Assembly: GCA_035651755.1 (NCBI GenBank)
Contig: DASRFA010000039.1
Location: 1 to 64,000, forward strand
Length of the DNA: 64,000 nt
Source of the DNA: DASRFA01 sp035651755
GTDB lineage: Bacteria; Desulfobacterota; Binatia; UBA12015
Direction: 5' to 3'
Below, one piece after another: positions 39,283 to 49,664 of this stretch. A program made the translations under genes and the position numbers. The notes under the pieces are model-generated. The model worked only from the letters and a program-made list of their open reading frames with translations. It was not told the origin of the DNA and ran no database searches. Every line of letters begins with the position of its first letter. The first letter of the stretch is position 1.

Positions 39283-40086
39283 TCAGGGCGGCGCCCGGAA
39301 GAGGCGCTCGAAGTTGTCCGCCAGGCGCTCCTCGACCTCGCGCACGGAGCAGCCCCAGAGCTCGGCCGCGTACTCCGCCGTGCCCGCGACCGTCGCCGGC
39401 TCGTTCGAGCGCGACCGATCGGGGCTGAGATACGGGCAGTCGGTCTCGAGGAGCAGGCGATCGCGCGGCAGCGTCTCGAGCATGCGCGTGAAGCTCTCGG
39501 AGCGGCGCGCGTTCGCGGGGATCGAGAAGGTGTGCCCGTGCTCGGCGATCTGGCGCGCGAGGCTCACCTTGCCGCCGAAGCAGTGCCAGTCGACGCGCGT
39601 CGCGCCGAGCTCGCGCAGGATCTCGAACGCACGGCGCTCGCGCTTCCGCGTGTGGACGACGATCGGCTTGTCGGCCGCGAGCGCGATCCCGACGAGCGCG
39701 CGGAACGCCTCCTCCTGCTTCGCCCAGAGCGACTCCGGCACCCAGTGGCCGTCGAGCCCGATCTCGCCGATCGCGAACGCCTCTTCGGCGTGCGCGGCGA
39801 CCCAGGCGATGCCCTCCTCCGCCGTGCACTCGTCGCCCTCGCGCGGATATTCCGCGCCGAGCGCGCGCATCTCCGGCAGGACCGCGTCGACCGGATAGAG
39901 GCCGAAGCCGGGACGCACCATCGGCGAGCGGCGCGCGAGCTCGCGGACGGCCTCGTTGTCGCGCGGGTTCAAGCCGTTCGCGACGATCGTCGTGACGCCG
40001 GCGGCGCGGGCGCGCTCGAGCACGCCGGCCTCGTCGGCGGCGAGGCGCGGGTGGGTCAGGTGCGCGTGGACGTCGGCGAGACCCAT
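39283..40086 (-). CDS. tatD: TatD family metal-dependent hydrolase
   Basis: 267 residues. The opening LADVHAHLTHPRL holds the HxH metal pair; IGEIGLDGHW, IVVHTRKRE and DWHCFGG continue the site; LLLETDCPYLSP supplies the final Asp. These are the TatD-type 3'-5' DNase/TIM-barrel motifs. Convergent with the selenoprotein gene (21-nt gap). Role in DNA or D-aminoacyl-tRNA quality control is only family-level knowledge. Confidence 0.92.
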   Translation of the reverse strand: MGLADVHAHLTHPRLAADEAGVLERARAAGVTTIVANGLNPRDNEAVRELARRSPMVRPGFGLYPVDAVLPEMRALGAEYPREGDECTAEEGIAWVAAHAEEAFAIGEIGLDGHWVPESLWAKQEEAFRALVGIALAADKPIVVHTRKRERRAFEILRELGATRVDWHCFGGKVSLARQIAEHGHTFSIPANARRSESFTRMLETLPRDRLLLETDCPYLSPDRSRSNEPATVAGTAEYAAELWGCSVREVEERLADNFERLFRAPP

Positions 40087-40137
40087 GCGCGGGATGTAGT
40101 GGCGCGGACGGGCGGACGCCAGGGCGTCGTGGTCGGA

Positions 40138-40722
40138 TCACTGCGCCGGGGCGCCGCAGAACGCCTCGCGCCGAATGCGGTAGAACAGGGTGTCGCGGCC
40201 CGCGTCGTCGGCGCGCCGGTGGAAGCGCATCCCGAGCCGCTCCATCACCCGGATGGACGCGACGTTGGGAGCGTCGGTGCTCGCCTGCACCTCGTCGAAG
40301 CCGAGCTCGGCGAAGCCGTGCGCGAGGAGCGCGCGCGCCATCTCGGTCGCGAGCCCGCGCCCCCACGCGTCGCGCGCGAGGCCGTAGAGGAGCTCGAGCT
40401 CGGGCGGGTCGTGGAAGAACCAGTAGCCGCAGAAGCCGACGAGCCGATCGGCGGCGGCTTCGGCGCCGCGCGCAGTCCGCTTCGCGTCCACGCGCGCGCT
40501 CGCGACCCACAAGCCGAAGCCGCGCTGGGCGAAGAGCGCGGCGCTGCGATCGACGATCGCCGCCGTCTCCGCGAGCGGCCGGATCGTGCCGTCCCAGACG
40601 TAGCGCCGCACGTCGCGATCCATCCAGAGCTCGTGCAGCCCCTCGACGTCGGCGCGCGCGACCGGCCGCAGCGCGAGGCGATCGGTCGCGATGTGCGAGC
40701 GGGACCGACCGGACGGCGACAT
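40138..40722 (-). CDS. GNAT family N-acetyltransferase (RimJ/RimL type)
   Basis: 194 residues from ATG 40722, with GAGGGG upstream. ATDRLALRPVARADVEGLHEL is the RimL-type start; LYGLARDAWGRGLATEMARALL carries the acetyl-CoA pyrophosphate loop (R/QxxGxG/A); VQASTDAPNVASIRVMERLGM is motif B. Expected to acetylate an amine of a protein or small molecule. Divergent from the TetR gene with a 76-nt gap. Confidence 0.9.
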   Translation of the reverse strand: MSPSGRSRSHIATDRLALRPVARADVEGLHELWMDRDVRRYVWDGTIRPLAETAAIVDRSAALFAQRGFGLWVASARVDAKRTARGAEAAADRLVGFCGYWFFHDPPELELLYGLARDAWGRGLATEMARALLAHGFAELGFDEVQASTDAPNVASIRVMERLGMRFHRRADDAGRDTLFYRIRREAFCGAPAQ

Positions 40723-40798
40723 CCCCTCGAGCTTAGCCCAGGTCGTCCCTCCGCGTGCAGCGCTCGCCCGGCGGCCCCGTTTCCACGACAATGCGACG

Positions 40799-41602
40799 AT
40801 GCCGCGGACCACCCGAGGCGCCGCGCGACCTCCGCGCGCCGCCGTCCCGACCCGGAGCTCGCCCCGCTGGCTCGCCCAGCGCGAGCATCTTCTGCAGGCC
40901 GCGCAGCGCGCGATCGACCGCCACGGTCCCGGGCTCTCCATGGACGACCTCGCCGCGGAGGCGGGGATCACGAAGCCGATCCTCTACCGCCACTTCGGCG
41001 ATCGGCGGGGTCTCGCGCGGGCGTTGCGCGACGCCGCCTTCGGGTTCGTGCTCGGCAGCGGCAACGAGGACCGGGCGAGCGCGCGGCGCGCCGCCCGGGC
41101 GCGCGTCGCCGCGCTCTACCCGGTCGTGAGCGACCTCGACGAGCTCCGCCGCGTCGTCGTCGGGTTCGGGATCGGCTTCCAGATGTTCGTCGGCCACAAC
41201 CGGAACCTCTATCGGTTCCTCCGCAGCGAGGGCGTCCTCGACAGCATGTGGGACGACCGCTCGGATCCGGGCAGCGAGCCCGTCGCCCACTCGATTGCGA
41301 GCTCGCTGCGCGCGATCTACGGCGACCGCGGCCTCGACGAGGCGACGGCGCAGATCTGGGCGCACGCGCTCCGCGGGATGGTCGCCGGCGTCATCGACTG
41401 GTGGACGCAGGCGCGAAGCCCGGATCGCTTCGAGGTCGAGCGCCAGTTCGACGTCCTCACGCGAGCGCTCCTCTCCGGGCTCGCGCACGGGCTCGGCGCG
41501 CCCGAGCGGCGACCGTCGGCCGACGCGGCGCACCCGCGCAGCGGCGCGCCGCCGCGGCACGCGGCGCGGAAGGCTCGCCCCGGCCGCCGGCCGCGCGCGT
41601 GA
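40799..41602 (+). CDS. TetR family transcriptional regulator beside the MbnP/MbnH block
   Basis: 267 residues from ATG 40799. An Arg/Pro-rich N-terminal extension precedes the HTH LSMDDLAAEAGITKPILYRHFGDRRGL. The ligand domain is helical with conserved YRFLRSE and MVAGVIDWW elements; the C-terminal tail is Arg/Pro-rich. It lies 86 nt before the secreted protein gene, with TTACCGCGCGTAA (41668-41680) between them, and the same TTAC-N5-GTAA site recurs before the copper-monooxygenase-like gene. It is the natural candidate regulator of both (inference). Confidence 0.9.
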   Translation: MPRTTRGAARPPRAAVPTRSSPRWLAQREHLLQAAQRAIDRHGPGLSMDDLAAEAGITKPILYRHFGDRRGLARALRDAAFGFVLGSGNEDRASARRAARARVAALYPVVSDLDELRRVVVGFGIGFQMFVGHNRNLYRFLRSEGVLDSMWDDRSDPGSEPVAHSIASSLRAIYGDRGLDEATAQIWAHALRGMVAGVIDWWTQARSPDRFEVERQFDVLTRALLSGLAHGLGAPERRPSADAAHPRSGAPPRHAARKARPGRRPRA

Positions 41603-41667
41603 CGCGCGCGCACCCCGCGCGCGATCGGCGATTCCATGTTGAAGGGCTGTGGCGTTTCGGGGATACG

Positions 41668-41680
41668 TTACCGCGCGTAA
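41668..41680. promoter_or_regulatory. Candidate TetR operator TTAC-N5-GTAA, copy 1
   Basis: TTACCGCGCGTAA lies 8 nt before the GTG start at 41689, next to the TetR gene. A second copy of TTAC-N5-GTAA is at 47184-47196. Confidence 0.5.
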
Positions 41681-41688
41681 GCGACCCC

Positions 41689-42207
41689 GTGAGTCGAGCA
41701 TTTCTCATCGCGCTGGTCGTCTCGGCAGCGATCGCGGCCGCCGCGACCGCGTCCGCGCAGACGGGCTTCGGCACCCAGACCACCCCCGACGGCAAGCAGA
41801 TCCTCGTCAGCAAGGACGTCGGCGGCGACCGCTGGGCGATCGCGATCGACCTGAACGCCGGCACGGCGACCGGCAACGTTTTCCATCCGGGAGCGGCGCC
41901 GAAGTTCGTCTGGTGCGAGCGCACCGGCGACGACGGCCGCCTCGATCCCGTCGCGGGCGAGATCGCGTACCAGTGCCGCGGCGCCGACGACTGCGGCGGC
42001 GCTCGGTGCCCCGCGTCCGCGTGGACCGACCTCGGCCCCGTCGATCTCCCCGGCTCCTTCCTCCTGCCGGCGGAGGACCCGTTCTCGCCGCTCCGGACGC
42101 CGGAGCACTTCTGCGACGACACGTGCCACTTCGCCGAGTTCCTCCAGGTCGGCGAGTACTCGTACTCGGTCGACTCCGCGTACTGCGATTACTTGACGAT
42201 GGTCTAG
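41689..42207 (+). CDS. Secreted protein, N-terminal part up to in-frame amber codon
   Basis: 172 residues from GTG 41689 to TAG 42205-42207. A signal peptide (AFLIALVVSAAIAAAATASA) leads to a domain shared with the protein at 44707: TPDGKQILVSKDVGGDRWAI, TGNVF, FVWCERTG and paired Cys. A CX3CH motif (C142, C146, H147, CDDTCH) follows and ends near DYLTMV. The frame stays open after the TAG for 147 more codons, and its end overlaps the next gene as GTGA. The stop therefore seems to interrupt a longer gene. Variant heme binding by CX3CH is possible but unproven. Confidence 0.7.
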   Translation: MSRAFLIALVVSAAIAAAATASAQTGFGTQTTPDGKQILVSKDVGGDRWAIAIDLNAGTATGNVFHPGAAPKFVWCERTGDDGRLDPVAGEIAYQCRGADDCGGARCPASAWTDLGPVDLPGSFLLPAEDPFSPLRTPEHFCDDTCHFAEFLQVGEYSYSVDSAYCDYLTMV

Positions 42208-42647
42208 CCGACCGCGCAGCCGATCCACGCCGGCGACGAGATCTTCATCCGGTTCTGGCACTTCGAGCTCCAGGCGCCGGCCGGCGGGCGCGCCTACCTC
42301 GCGCTCCAGGTCGGCGACCGGATCATCTGGGACGCGCGGCTGCCCATCCCGTGCCGCGGCGGCATCGTCGGCGCGGTCGCCGGCGGCGACTGCATCGACA
42401 CCCCGGGGCTCGCGGACGCCGACCCGTACCGCTTCGTCGCCGACTTCGACGCGCCGGCCGGGACGCCGATCTACGTCCACGTCCAGAACCACGGCACGAA
42501 CAACTACAGCCTGGTCGAGGCGAGCGTGAACGGGCTCTCGCTGATCGACCACAACGACTGGCAGAAGGTCAGCCGCGGCCTTCCGCTTCTGCCGCCTTCG
42601 GGAATCGTTCCGCCGAGAGGGCCGCAGTCGTGCGTGCCGACGCTGCC

Positions 42648-42651
<4 letters not shown>
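42208..42651 (+). pseudogene. C-terminal part of the interrupted secreted protein
   Basis: The reading frame continues after TAG 42205 for 147 codons to TGA 42649-42651. It encodes a protein-like beta domain (PTAQPIHAGDEIFIRFWHFE, YLALQVGDRIIWD, IYVHVQNHGTNNYSL) with balanced composition. A single C-to-T change would turn a CAG into this TAG. The next gene starts by GTGA overlap at 42648, as expected if translation once reached here. The choices are a recent pseudogene, a base-call error, or suppression. Confidence 0.6.
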
Positions 42652-44675
<2,024 letters not shown>

Positions 44676-44706
44676 ACGATCCCTCGCGACGAAAAGGAGA
44701 GGCTTC

Positions 44707-45408
44707 ATGCTCGATCGCCGAACCGCGACCGCCGGCTTCGTCCCCGCCGCGCACGCCCAGGGCTCGCCCTCCGGCATCCAGATGACGCCCGACTCGCGGC
44801 GCTACCTCATCAGCAAGGACGTCGGGAACGAGCGCTGGGCGATCTCGTTCGACCTCGCGACCCGAACGGTCACCGGCAACGTCTTCAAGACCGACGGCAG
44901 CCCGCCGTCGTTCATCTGGTGCCAGGTCGCGAGCGAGACTCCCGCTGCCGACCCCGCGGCCAACCAGTACCTGCTCGACTGCTACGGCGCCGAGGCCTGC
45001 TCGGCCGCTCCGTGCTCGAACGCCGCCTGGACGCAGATCGCGACCGGCCTGCCGATCGACGGCACCTTCCTCCTCCCCGAGGGCACGCAGTCGACCTTCC
45101 GCGGCCACGTCCAGCCGATCTTCAGCGAGCGCTGCGCGATCGCCGGATGCCACGCCGGCGAGCTCCCCGCGCAGGGCCTCGACCTCGAGGCCGCGCAGGC
45201 GTACCGGAACATCTTCCTCGTCGTCTCGACCCAGCACGCGGAGCATTTCCTCATCGAGCCTTTCGACCTTTCGTCGAGCCACTTGTACGGGAAGATTCTC
45301 GGCGTGGAGGACGAGGGCGTCCGCATGCCGAGCGGCGGCCCCTATCTCTCCGACGAGCTCACGAACCGAATCCGCGACTGGATCCTCGAGGGCGCCGCCG
45401 ACAACTGA
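44707..45408 (+). CDS. Secreted protein paralogous to the 41689 product, with a CX4CH motif
   Basis: 233 residues from ATG 44707, ribosome site AAAAGGAGAGG. The N-terminus lacks a hydrophobic stretch although an AHAQ cleavage-like site is present, so the signal peptide may have lost its core. The domain TPDSRRYLISKDVGNERWAI..TGNVF..FIWCQV repeats that of the 41689 protein. The second half holds IFSERCAIAGCHAGEL, a CX4CH motif (C143, C148, H149), and a cytochrome-c-like fold ending MPSGGPYL..IRDWILEGA, seen in Planctomycete-type cytochrome domains. Convergent with the copper protein (3-nt gap). Confidence 0.78.
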   Translation: MLDRRTATAGFVPAAHAQGSPSGIQMTPDSRRYLISKDVGNERWAISFDLATRTVTGNVFKTDGSPPSFIWCQVASETPAADPAANQYLLDCYGAEACSAAPCSNAAWTQIATGLPIDGTFLLPEGTQSTFRGHVQPIFSERCAIAGCHAGELPAQGLDLEAAQAYRNIFLVVSTQHAEHFLIEPFDLSSSHLYGKILGVEDEGVRMPSGGPYLSDELTNRIRDWILEGAADN

Positions 45409-45411
45409 GCG

Positions 45412-47139
45412 CTACTGCACCGGGACGATGTAGGTCGGGATCACGATGAACATCTCGTTCTCGGTCGTGACGCCGGCCGTGATCGCGCACGCGTCGCAGA
45501 GCCCGTCGCCCGCGCCGGGGCTCGTGTCGCAGGCGGCGTGGTCGTCGCCGCTGCACGGCTCTCCGATCCGTCCCGCGGCGCAGGCGACCGGCTGGCAATT
45601 CGTGCGGGCGGGCATGCGCGATCGCCTCGTGACGGTCTCCGGGTCGGGCGTGCCGTCGTCCTTGACGCCGTTGTTGTAGGTCGCGCAGTAGCGGAGCGTC
45701 CGGTTCGCCGGGTCGGGATCGTCGAAGGCGACCGGCGGATCGTAGATCGCGTCGAGCGGGTCGGAGTAGACGAAGCTGTCGTAGATCCGCGTGCCGTCGT
45801 GGAGGTCCACCCAGAAGTGCTTGCCGCGCTTGTGGGTGTGCGAGGAGAGCCGGATCATGCGCGCGCCCCGCGGCGCGACGTGGTCGGCGCAGTAGTCCTC
45901 GACGGTGTACGGCGCCTGCCCGGCCTGGATGTAGATGTGCGTCGAGTCGGTCGCCTGGTCCTCGCGCCACCGCAGATCCTCGGTGAAGAACAGGTTCACG
46001 CGCGCGTGCATCGGGTGGTCCTCGCCCGTCAGGTTGAAGGCGTGCGAGTTCCAGTAGACGATCCCGCGCGTCGGGATCGCGCGGAAGACGCCGTCGCGCG
46101 GCTCGAGGTACTGCTGGGCGGTCTGGGCGCCGGCGATGCCTTCCTTCGCCACGTCGACCAGCACGTCGCGCGGCCCGTAGTCGATGCACGCGATGCTGTT
46201 CCGGACCTCGCTCGCGCACAGGCCGGATCCGCACGAGCTCCGGTCGAGCGCGTCGCACGGCTCGCCGGCGCGCTCGCCGCCCTTGCACGTCCACGGACCG
46301 AATGCCGGGTCGTTCACGCGCTCGGGCCCGAGGCCGGTGTGCGTCAGGACGAAGTGGTGGCTCTGCGGGTCCTGCCGGAGCCGGCTCCCGTTCACGTAGA
46401 AGACGCTTCCGCTCGCGTCCTGGAACTCGTGCGGCACGACGTCGGACACGTCGTAGTACGAGGCGAAGCAGACCTCGAGCTCGGTCGACGCGGGCAGCAC
46501 GTAGCTCGGCATCTCGAACTGCACGCCGACGTCGGGCGCGGGCGGATCGAGCGGCTTGATCGTGATCGGCTCCGCCGGCGGCAGGCAGGCGCCGAGCAGC
46601 TCCGCGAAGCGATCGGACTTTCCGGTGCTGCCGTCGCCGAGCGAGCCGCTCTCGGGCGCGCCGCCCTCGATCCAGAGGCGCACCGCTTCGAGGCGCGCCT
46701 CGCTGAGCGGCTCGCGGCCGAGCGGCATCGGGCTGCCGGCGACGTGCACGCTGTCCGGGCGCGTCGCGGCGAGGAGCTTCAGGTAGAGGAAGCTCTCGCC
46801 CGGCTCGCCCGGCTGGATGCGCGGGTGCGAGCTCGACGTCGACGGGGCCTCGATCAGGTTCGCGTACGACCGTCCCGGCCGGAGGTCGAGGCCGCCCGAG
46901 CGCGCGCTCCCGTGGCACGCGTCCTGGGCGCAGCCCTGCCCTTCGAAGATCACCTTCTGGATCGCCGCGAAGGTGCCGTCGAACGACTCGTCGCAGCCGC
47001 CGACCGGACCCGGGCCCGTGTCGGGGTTCGACGGCGCCTGGGCGGGCGACCCGCCGCCGCTCGAGCAGGCGGCGATCGCGCACGCGAGGATGCATCCGGC
47101 TGCGAGCTGCAGCGGCTGGCGTCGGTCGGCGCGGGCCAT
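45412..47139 (-). CDS. Lipoprotein with CX4CH cytochrome-like domain and PHM/DBM-type copper monooxygenase fold
   Basis: 575 residues. Lipoprotein signal with C25 (AIAAC). A cytochrome-like segment has CAQDACH (C70, C75, H76) and a C-terminal LEAVRLWIEGGAP helix. The rest resembles type II ascorbate-dependent copper monooxygenases: HH at 261-262 with H266 (QSHHFVLTHTG), H366 in NSHAFNL, H375/H378, HTH at 434-436 in LSSHTHKRGKHF, and M563 in ENEMFIV. These match CuH and CuM ligands by pattern. The C-terminus is Cys-rich. An operator-like palindrome lies upstream. A periplasmic copper/heme oxygenase is inferred. Confidence 0.82.
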   Translation of the reverse strand: MARADRRQPLQLAAGCILACAIAACSSGGGSPAQAPSNPDTGPGPVGGCDESFDGTFAAIQKVIFEGQGCAQDACHGSARSGGLDLRPGRSYANLIEAPSTSSSHPRIQPGEPGESFLYLKLLAATRPDSVHVAGSPMPLGREPLSEARLEAVRLWIEGGAPESGSLGDGSTGKSDRFAELLGACLPPAEPITIKPLDPPAPDVGVQFEMPSYVLPASTELEVCFASYYDVSDVVPHEFQDASGSVFYVNGSRLRQDPQSHHFVLTHTGLGPERVNDPAFGPWTCKGGERAGEPCDALDRSSCGSGLCASEVRNSIACIDYGPRDVLVDVAKEGIAGAQTAQQYLEPRDGVFRAIPTRGIVYWNSHAFNLTGEDHPMHARVNLFFTEDLRWREDQATDSTHIYIQAGQAPYTVEDYCADHVAPRGARMIRLSSHTHKRGKHFWVDLHDGTRIYDSFVYSDPLDAIYDPPVAFDDPDPANRTLRYCATYNNGVKDDGTPDPETVTRRSRMPARTNCQPVACAAGRIGEPCSGDDHAACDTSPGAGDGLCDACAITAGVTTENEMFIVIPTYIVPVQ

Positions 47140-47175
47140 CGCGGTCCTCCTCCGGAAGCGGCCGGTGTGGCGGGC

Positions 47176-47205
47176 CGGATCGGTTACTCGCAGTAAACCG
47201 ATCCG
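47176..47205 (-). promoter_or_regulatory. Strong inverted repeat with TTAC-N5-GTAA core, copy 2
   Basis: CGGATCGGTTACT (47176-47188) and AGTAAACCGATCCG (47192-47205) pair over 13 bp with one bulged A, around the core TTACTCGCAGTAA (47184-47196). The site is 45 nt upstream of the copper-lipoprotein start and also lies behind the nucleoside hydrolase gene. It shares TTAC-N5-GTAA with 41668-41680. It could be an operator, a terminator, or both. Confidence 0.55.
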
Positions 47206-47247
47206 CGTCGAGATTCAACCAGTTCTTTGCGCCGGATCGGATGCCGC

Positions 47248-48204
47248 TCAGGCGGCGCGCCGAAGAAGCCGCTCCATGACGTGCGCGCGGAAGCGCTCGG
47301 CGTCGACGGCGGTCGCGCAGCGCATCGTCCGCGTCGCCTCGCTCGCGCGCGCCGCCTCGATCGTGCGGAAGACGCCGTCCCGCACGACCGCCTCGACCGC
47401 GAGGTCCTCGAAGCGGCAGAACGACTCGTCGTGGACGCTCGCGAGCGCGAGCGGGTCGTGCAGGAACGCGGCGTTGTCGTCGCCCATCGTCGCGCCCATG
47501 CCGCTGAAGATGTCGCGCATGACGGGCGTCCAAGCGCGGACGGCGCGCGCGAGCGCGGCCTGCAGCGCGCCGCCGTGCGCGGCGAGGCGGTCGACGTCGG
47601 CGGGGGTGATCCAGGTGCAGAGCGTGACGTCGGCGGTCACGAGCCGGATCGGCAAGTCCGAACGGAGGACCGCGAGCGACGCGGCCGCGTCCGAGCACAG
47701 GTTGTAATCGACGCCGTGGGGAAACGAGCAGCCGCCGTACGCGACGTCGCGAACGTGGCCGCCCATGATCGTGAGGCGCGCGATCCGGGCTGCGGCGGCC
47801 GGGTGGCGCGCGAGCAGGTGCGCGACGTTCGTCATCGGGCCGACCGCGCACACCTCGAGCCCGTCGCGCTCGCGGAGGAGACGCGCCATCGCGTCGACCG
47901 CCGGCTCCGGCTCCACCGCCAGCGGCTCGTCGGCCTCGAGGATGCCGACGCCTTCGTTCCCGAACCAGACGAACGCGTCGCCTTCCGAGAGCGAGCGCTC
48001 GGAGCCGGTGAACACGGGGACGTCGCGCCGGCCTGCGAGGTCGAGGAGCTTCCGCGCGATCCGGGCGCGGACGAGCGGCTCGCGGCTCACCGTCGTGACC
48101 GCGACGAGGTCGATCTCGGGCGACGCGAGCGCGAGCCCGAGCGCGAGGGCGTCGTCGACGTCGCTTCCCATGTCGGTGTCGAGGATCAGGCTTCGCGTCT
48201 TCAT
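47248..48204 (-). CDS. Inosine/uridine-preferring nucleoside hydrolase
   Basis: 318 residues. The calcium-binding motif ILDTDMGSDVDDALALGLAL, VCAVGPMTNVA, LTIMGGHV and the late active-site segment MGDDNAAFLHDPLALAS are the nucleoside-hydrolase family signatures. It cleaves N-ribosyl bonds, giving base plus ribose. It overlaps the kinase gene start-stop (ATGA), so the sugar released may be phosphorylated by the partner. Confidence 0.92.
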   Translation of the reverse strand: MKTRSLILDTDMGSDVDDALALGLALASPEIDLVAVTTVSREPLVRARIARKLLDLAGRRDVPVFTGSERSLSEGDAFVWFGNEGVGILEADEPLAVEPEPAVDAMARLLRERDGLEVCAVGPMTNVAHLLARHPAAAARIARLTIMGGHVRDVAYGGCSFPHGVDYNLCSDAAASLAVLRSDLPIRLVTADVTLCTWITPADVDRLAAHGGALQAALARAVRAWTPVMRDIFSGMGATMGDDNAAFLHDPLALASVHDESFCRFEDLAVEAVVRDGVFRTIEAARASEATRTMRCATAVDAERFRAHVMERLLRRAA

Positions 48205-49403
48205 GCGGGCGCTCCCGAGCCGCCGAGGTCGCGCGCGAGCGCATCCGGGTCGCCCGGTGGGTCGCGCATCCAGCGCGTCGTGAGCGCGAGCGCGGCGAGC
48301 GCCGCGCGATCCTCCGCGACCGCCGCGACGCGGGCCGCGCCGATGGTCCGGCGCAGGATCTCGATCGCGGCGTAGCGCGCCGCGTCGGGGAACGAGGGCC
48401 GCAGCGGAGAGGCGTTCGCGCTCGCGTACGCGCGCCACATCGCCGCGACCGGGGGCGCCGCGAGGCCGGGCGCGCCGCGCCCGATCGCCGGCAGGACGAC
48501 GTGCGCGGCGAGCGTCCCGACGTCGAACGCGGGGTCGCCGACGTGCGCGATCTCGGCGTCGAGCAGGACCGGCCCGCGCGCCGCGAGCAGCACGTTTCCG
48601 GCCTGGACGTCGCCGTGCACGAGCGCGCCGGTCGGCGCGAGGTAGCGCGCGTACGCCCGGTCGGCGATCGCGACGAGCTCGGCGTCGGCCCAGACGCGCT
48701 CCGCGGCGGCGCGGACGGCGGCGGGCAAGGGAAAGTCGTTCGGCCGGAACGGCAGCGCGAAGATGTGGTCGCCGTGGAGCCGGCGCATCTCGTCGTTCGC
48801 GAAGCGCGGCGCGAGCTCGGCGTGCCGGCCGGACGTCGCGGCGTGGAGGGCGCCGAGGAGCGCCGCGAGCGCTTCGAGCGCTCGTGTCGCGTCCGCGCCG
48901 CGCGCGAGCGCGCGGTCGAGGCGCTCGGCCGCGCCGAGGTCCTCGAGGACGAGCACGCGGCGAGGCTCGTCGAAGCGGACGACGTCGGGGCACACCCGGC
49001 CCGGGTCGTGCGGCCGCGCCAGCTCGAGCCAGCGCCGCTCGCAGGCGATGCGCTCGGTGCTCGCGCGGTACTGCGGGAAGCGCTCGAGCGCCGGCCGCGC
49101 CTGCTTGACGATCCAGCTCCGGCCGCTCCGGCGCTCGCGCACGCGTCGCACCCAGTTGATGTTCCCGTCCCCGGCCGGCTCGACGTCGAGCTCTTCACCG
49201 GGCGTCGCGACCCCGAGCTCGCGCAGGTACGCCGGCAGCGTGTCGTCGCGGAGCGGGTCTCCTCCGGTCTCGTCGTCCACCTCGCCGAACTCTTCTCGGC
49301 TTCCGCCCTTCGCGCAACTGCGCCCGACCGGCGGGTGCGCCGGGCCGGCGCAATGCGTGCGCGGGACGTCGCCGTCCCCGGCGCCGGCGGCTTTCGCGGC
49401 CAT
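48201..49403 (-). CDS. Aminoglycoside-phosphotransferase-fold kinase (MtnK-like)
   Basis: 400 residues from ATG 49403, with GGAG 7 nt upstream; GTG 49280 would remove a 41-residue disordered N-terminus. Kinase motifs are EPAGDGNINWVRRV, WIVKQARP (ATP Lys), GALVHGDVQAGNVLL (catalytic loop) and VLLDAEIAHVGDPAFDVGTL (metal Asp). The C-terminal half is closest in style to methylthioribose kinases. The pairing with a nucleoside hydrolase suggests salvage of a ribose-like moiety (inference). Confidence 0.88.
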   Translation of the reverse strand: MAAKAAGAGDGDVPRTHCAGPAHPPVGRSCAKGGSREEFGEVDDETGGDPLRDDTLPAYLRELGVATPGEELDVEPAGDGNINWVRRVRERRSGRSWIVKQARPALERFPQYRASTERIACERRWLELARPHDPGRVCPDVVRFDEPRRVLVLEDLGAAERLDRALARGADATRALEALAALLGALHAATSGRHAELAPRFANDEMRRLHGDHIFALPFRPNDFPLPAAVRAAAERVWADAELVAIADRAYARYLAPTGALVHGDVQAGNVLLAARGPVLLDAEIAHVGDPAFDVGTLAAHVVLPAIGRGAPGLAAPPVAAMWRAYASANASPLRPSFPDAARYAAIEILRRTIGAARVAAVAEDRAALAALALTTRWMRDPPGDPDALARDLGGSGAPA

Positions 49404-49519
49404 CTGCCATCTCCACGGGATGTGAAGATCGCTTCACATTCCTCGCCGGGGACCATGGTCGCGTCACGGCTTCGGCCTCCGCAGCCGGCCCCGATGGCGC
49501 CACCCCACCCGGCTCCGCC

Positions 49520-49535
49520 CGGCACGGCGTTTGCG
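49520..49535 (+). promoter_or_regulatory. Candidate sigma-54 promoter (GGCACG-N4-TTGC)
   Basis: CGGCACGGCGTTTGCG has GG at 49521-49522 and GC at 49533-49534, with the exact 10-nt spacing of sigma-54 sites and TTGC at -12. It lies 130 nt upstream of a receiver gene followed by an NtrC-type activator. Only the outer bases differ from consensus. Confidence 0.5.
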
Positions 49536-49664
49536 CCGGGGCCGCGCGGCCATGGACCACGCCCACCCGAGAGGGCGCCAGCCGCACGAAAGCGGCCCGG
49601 CGGCGAACGACCCGCCCGGCCAACTTGACCCCGATACGGCTTTCGCCGTACTCGACTCGCTCCC

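Noticed and set aside
42205..42207. Pyrrolysine at the amber codon
   Set aside because: TAG is used as an ordinary stop in several genes here, no pyl genes are present, and the protein is not a methylamine methyltransferase.
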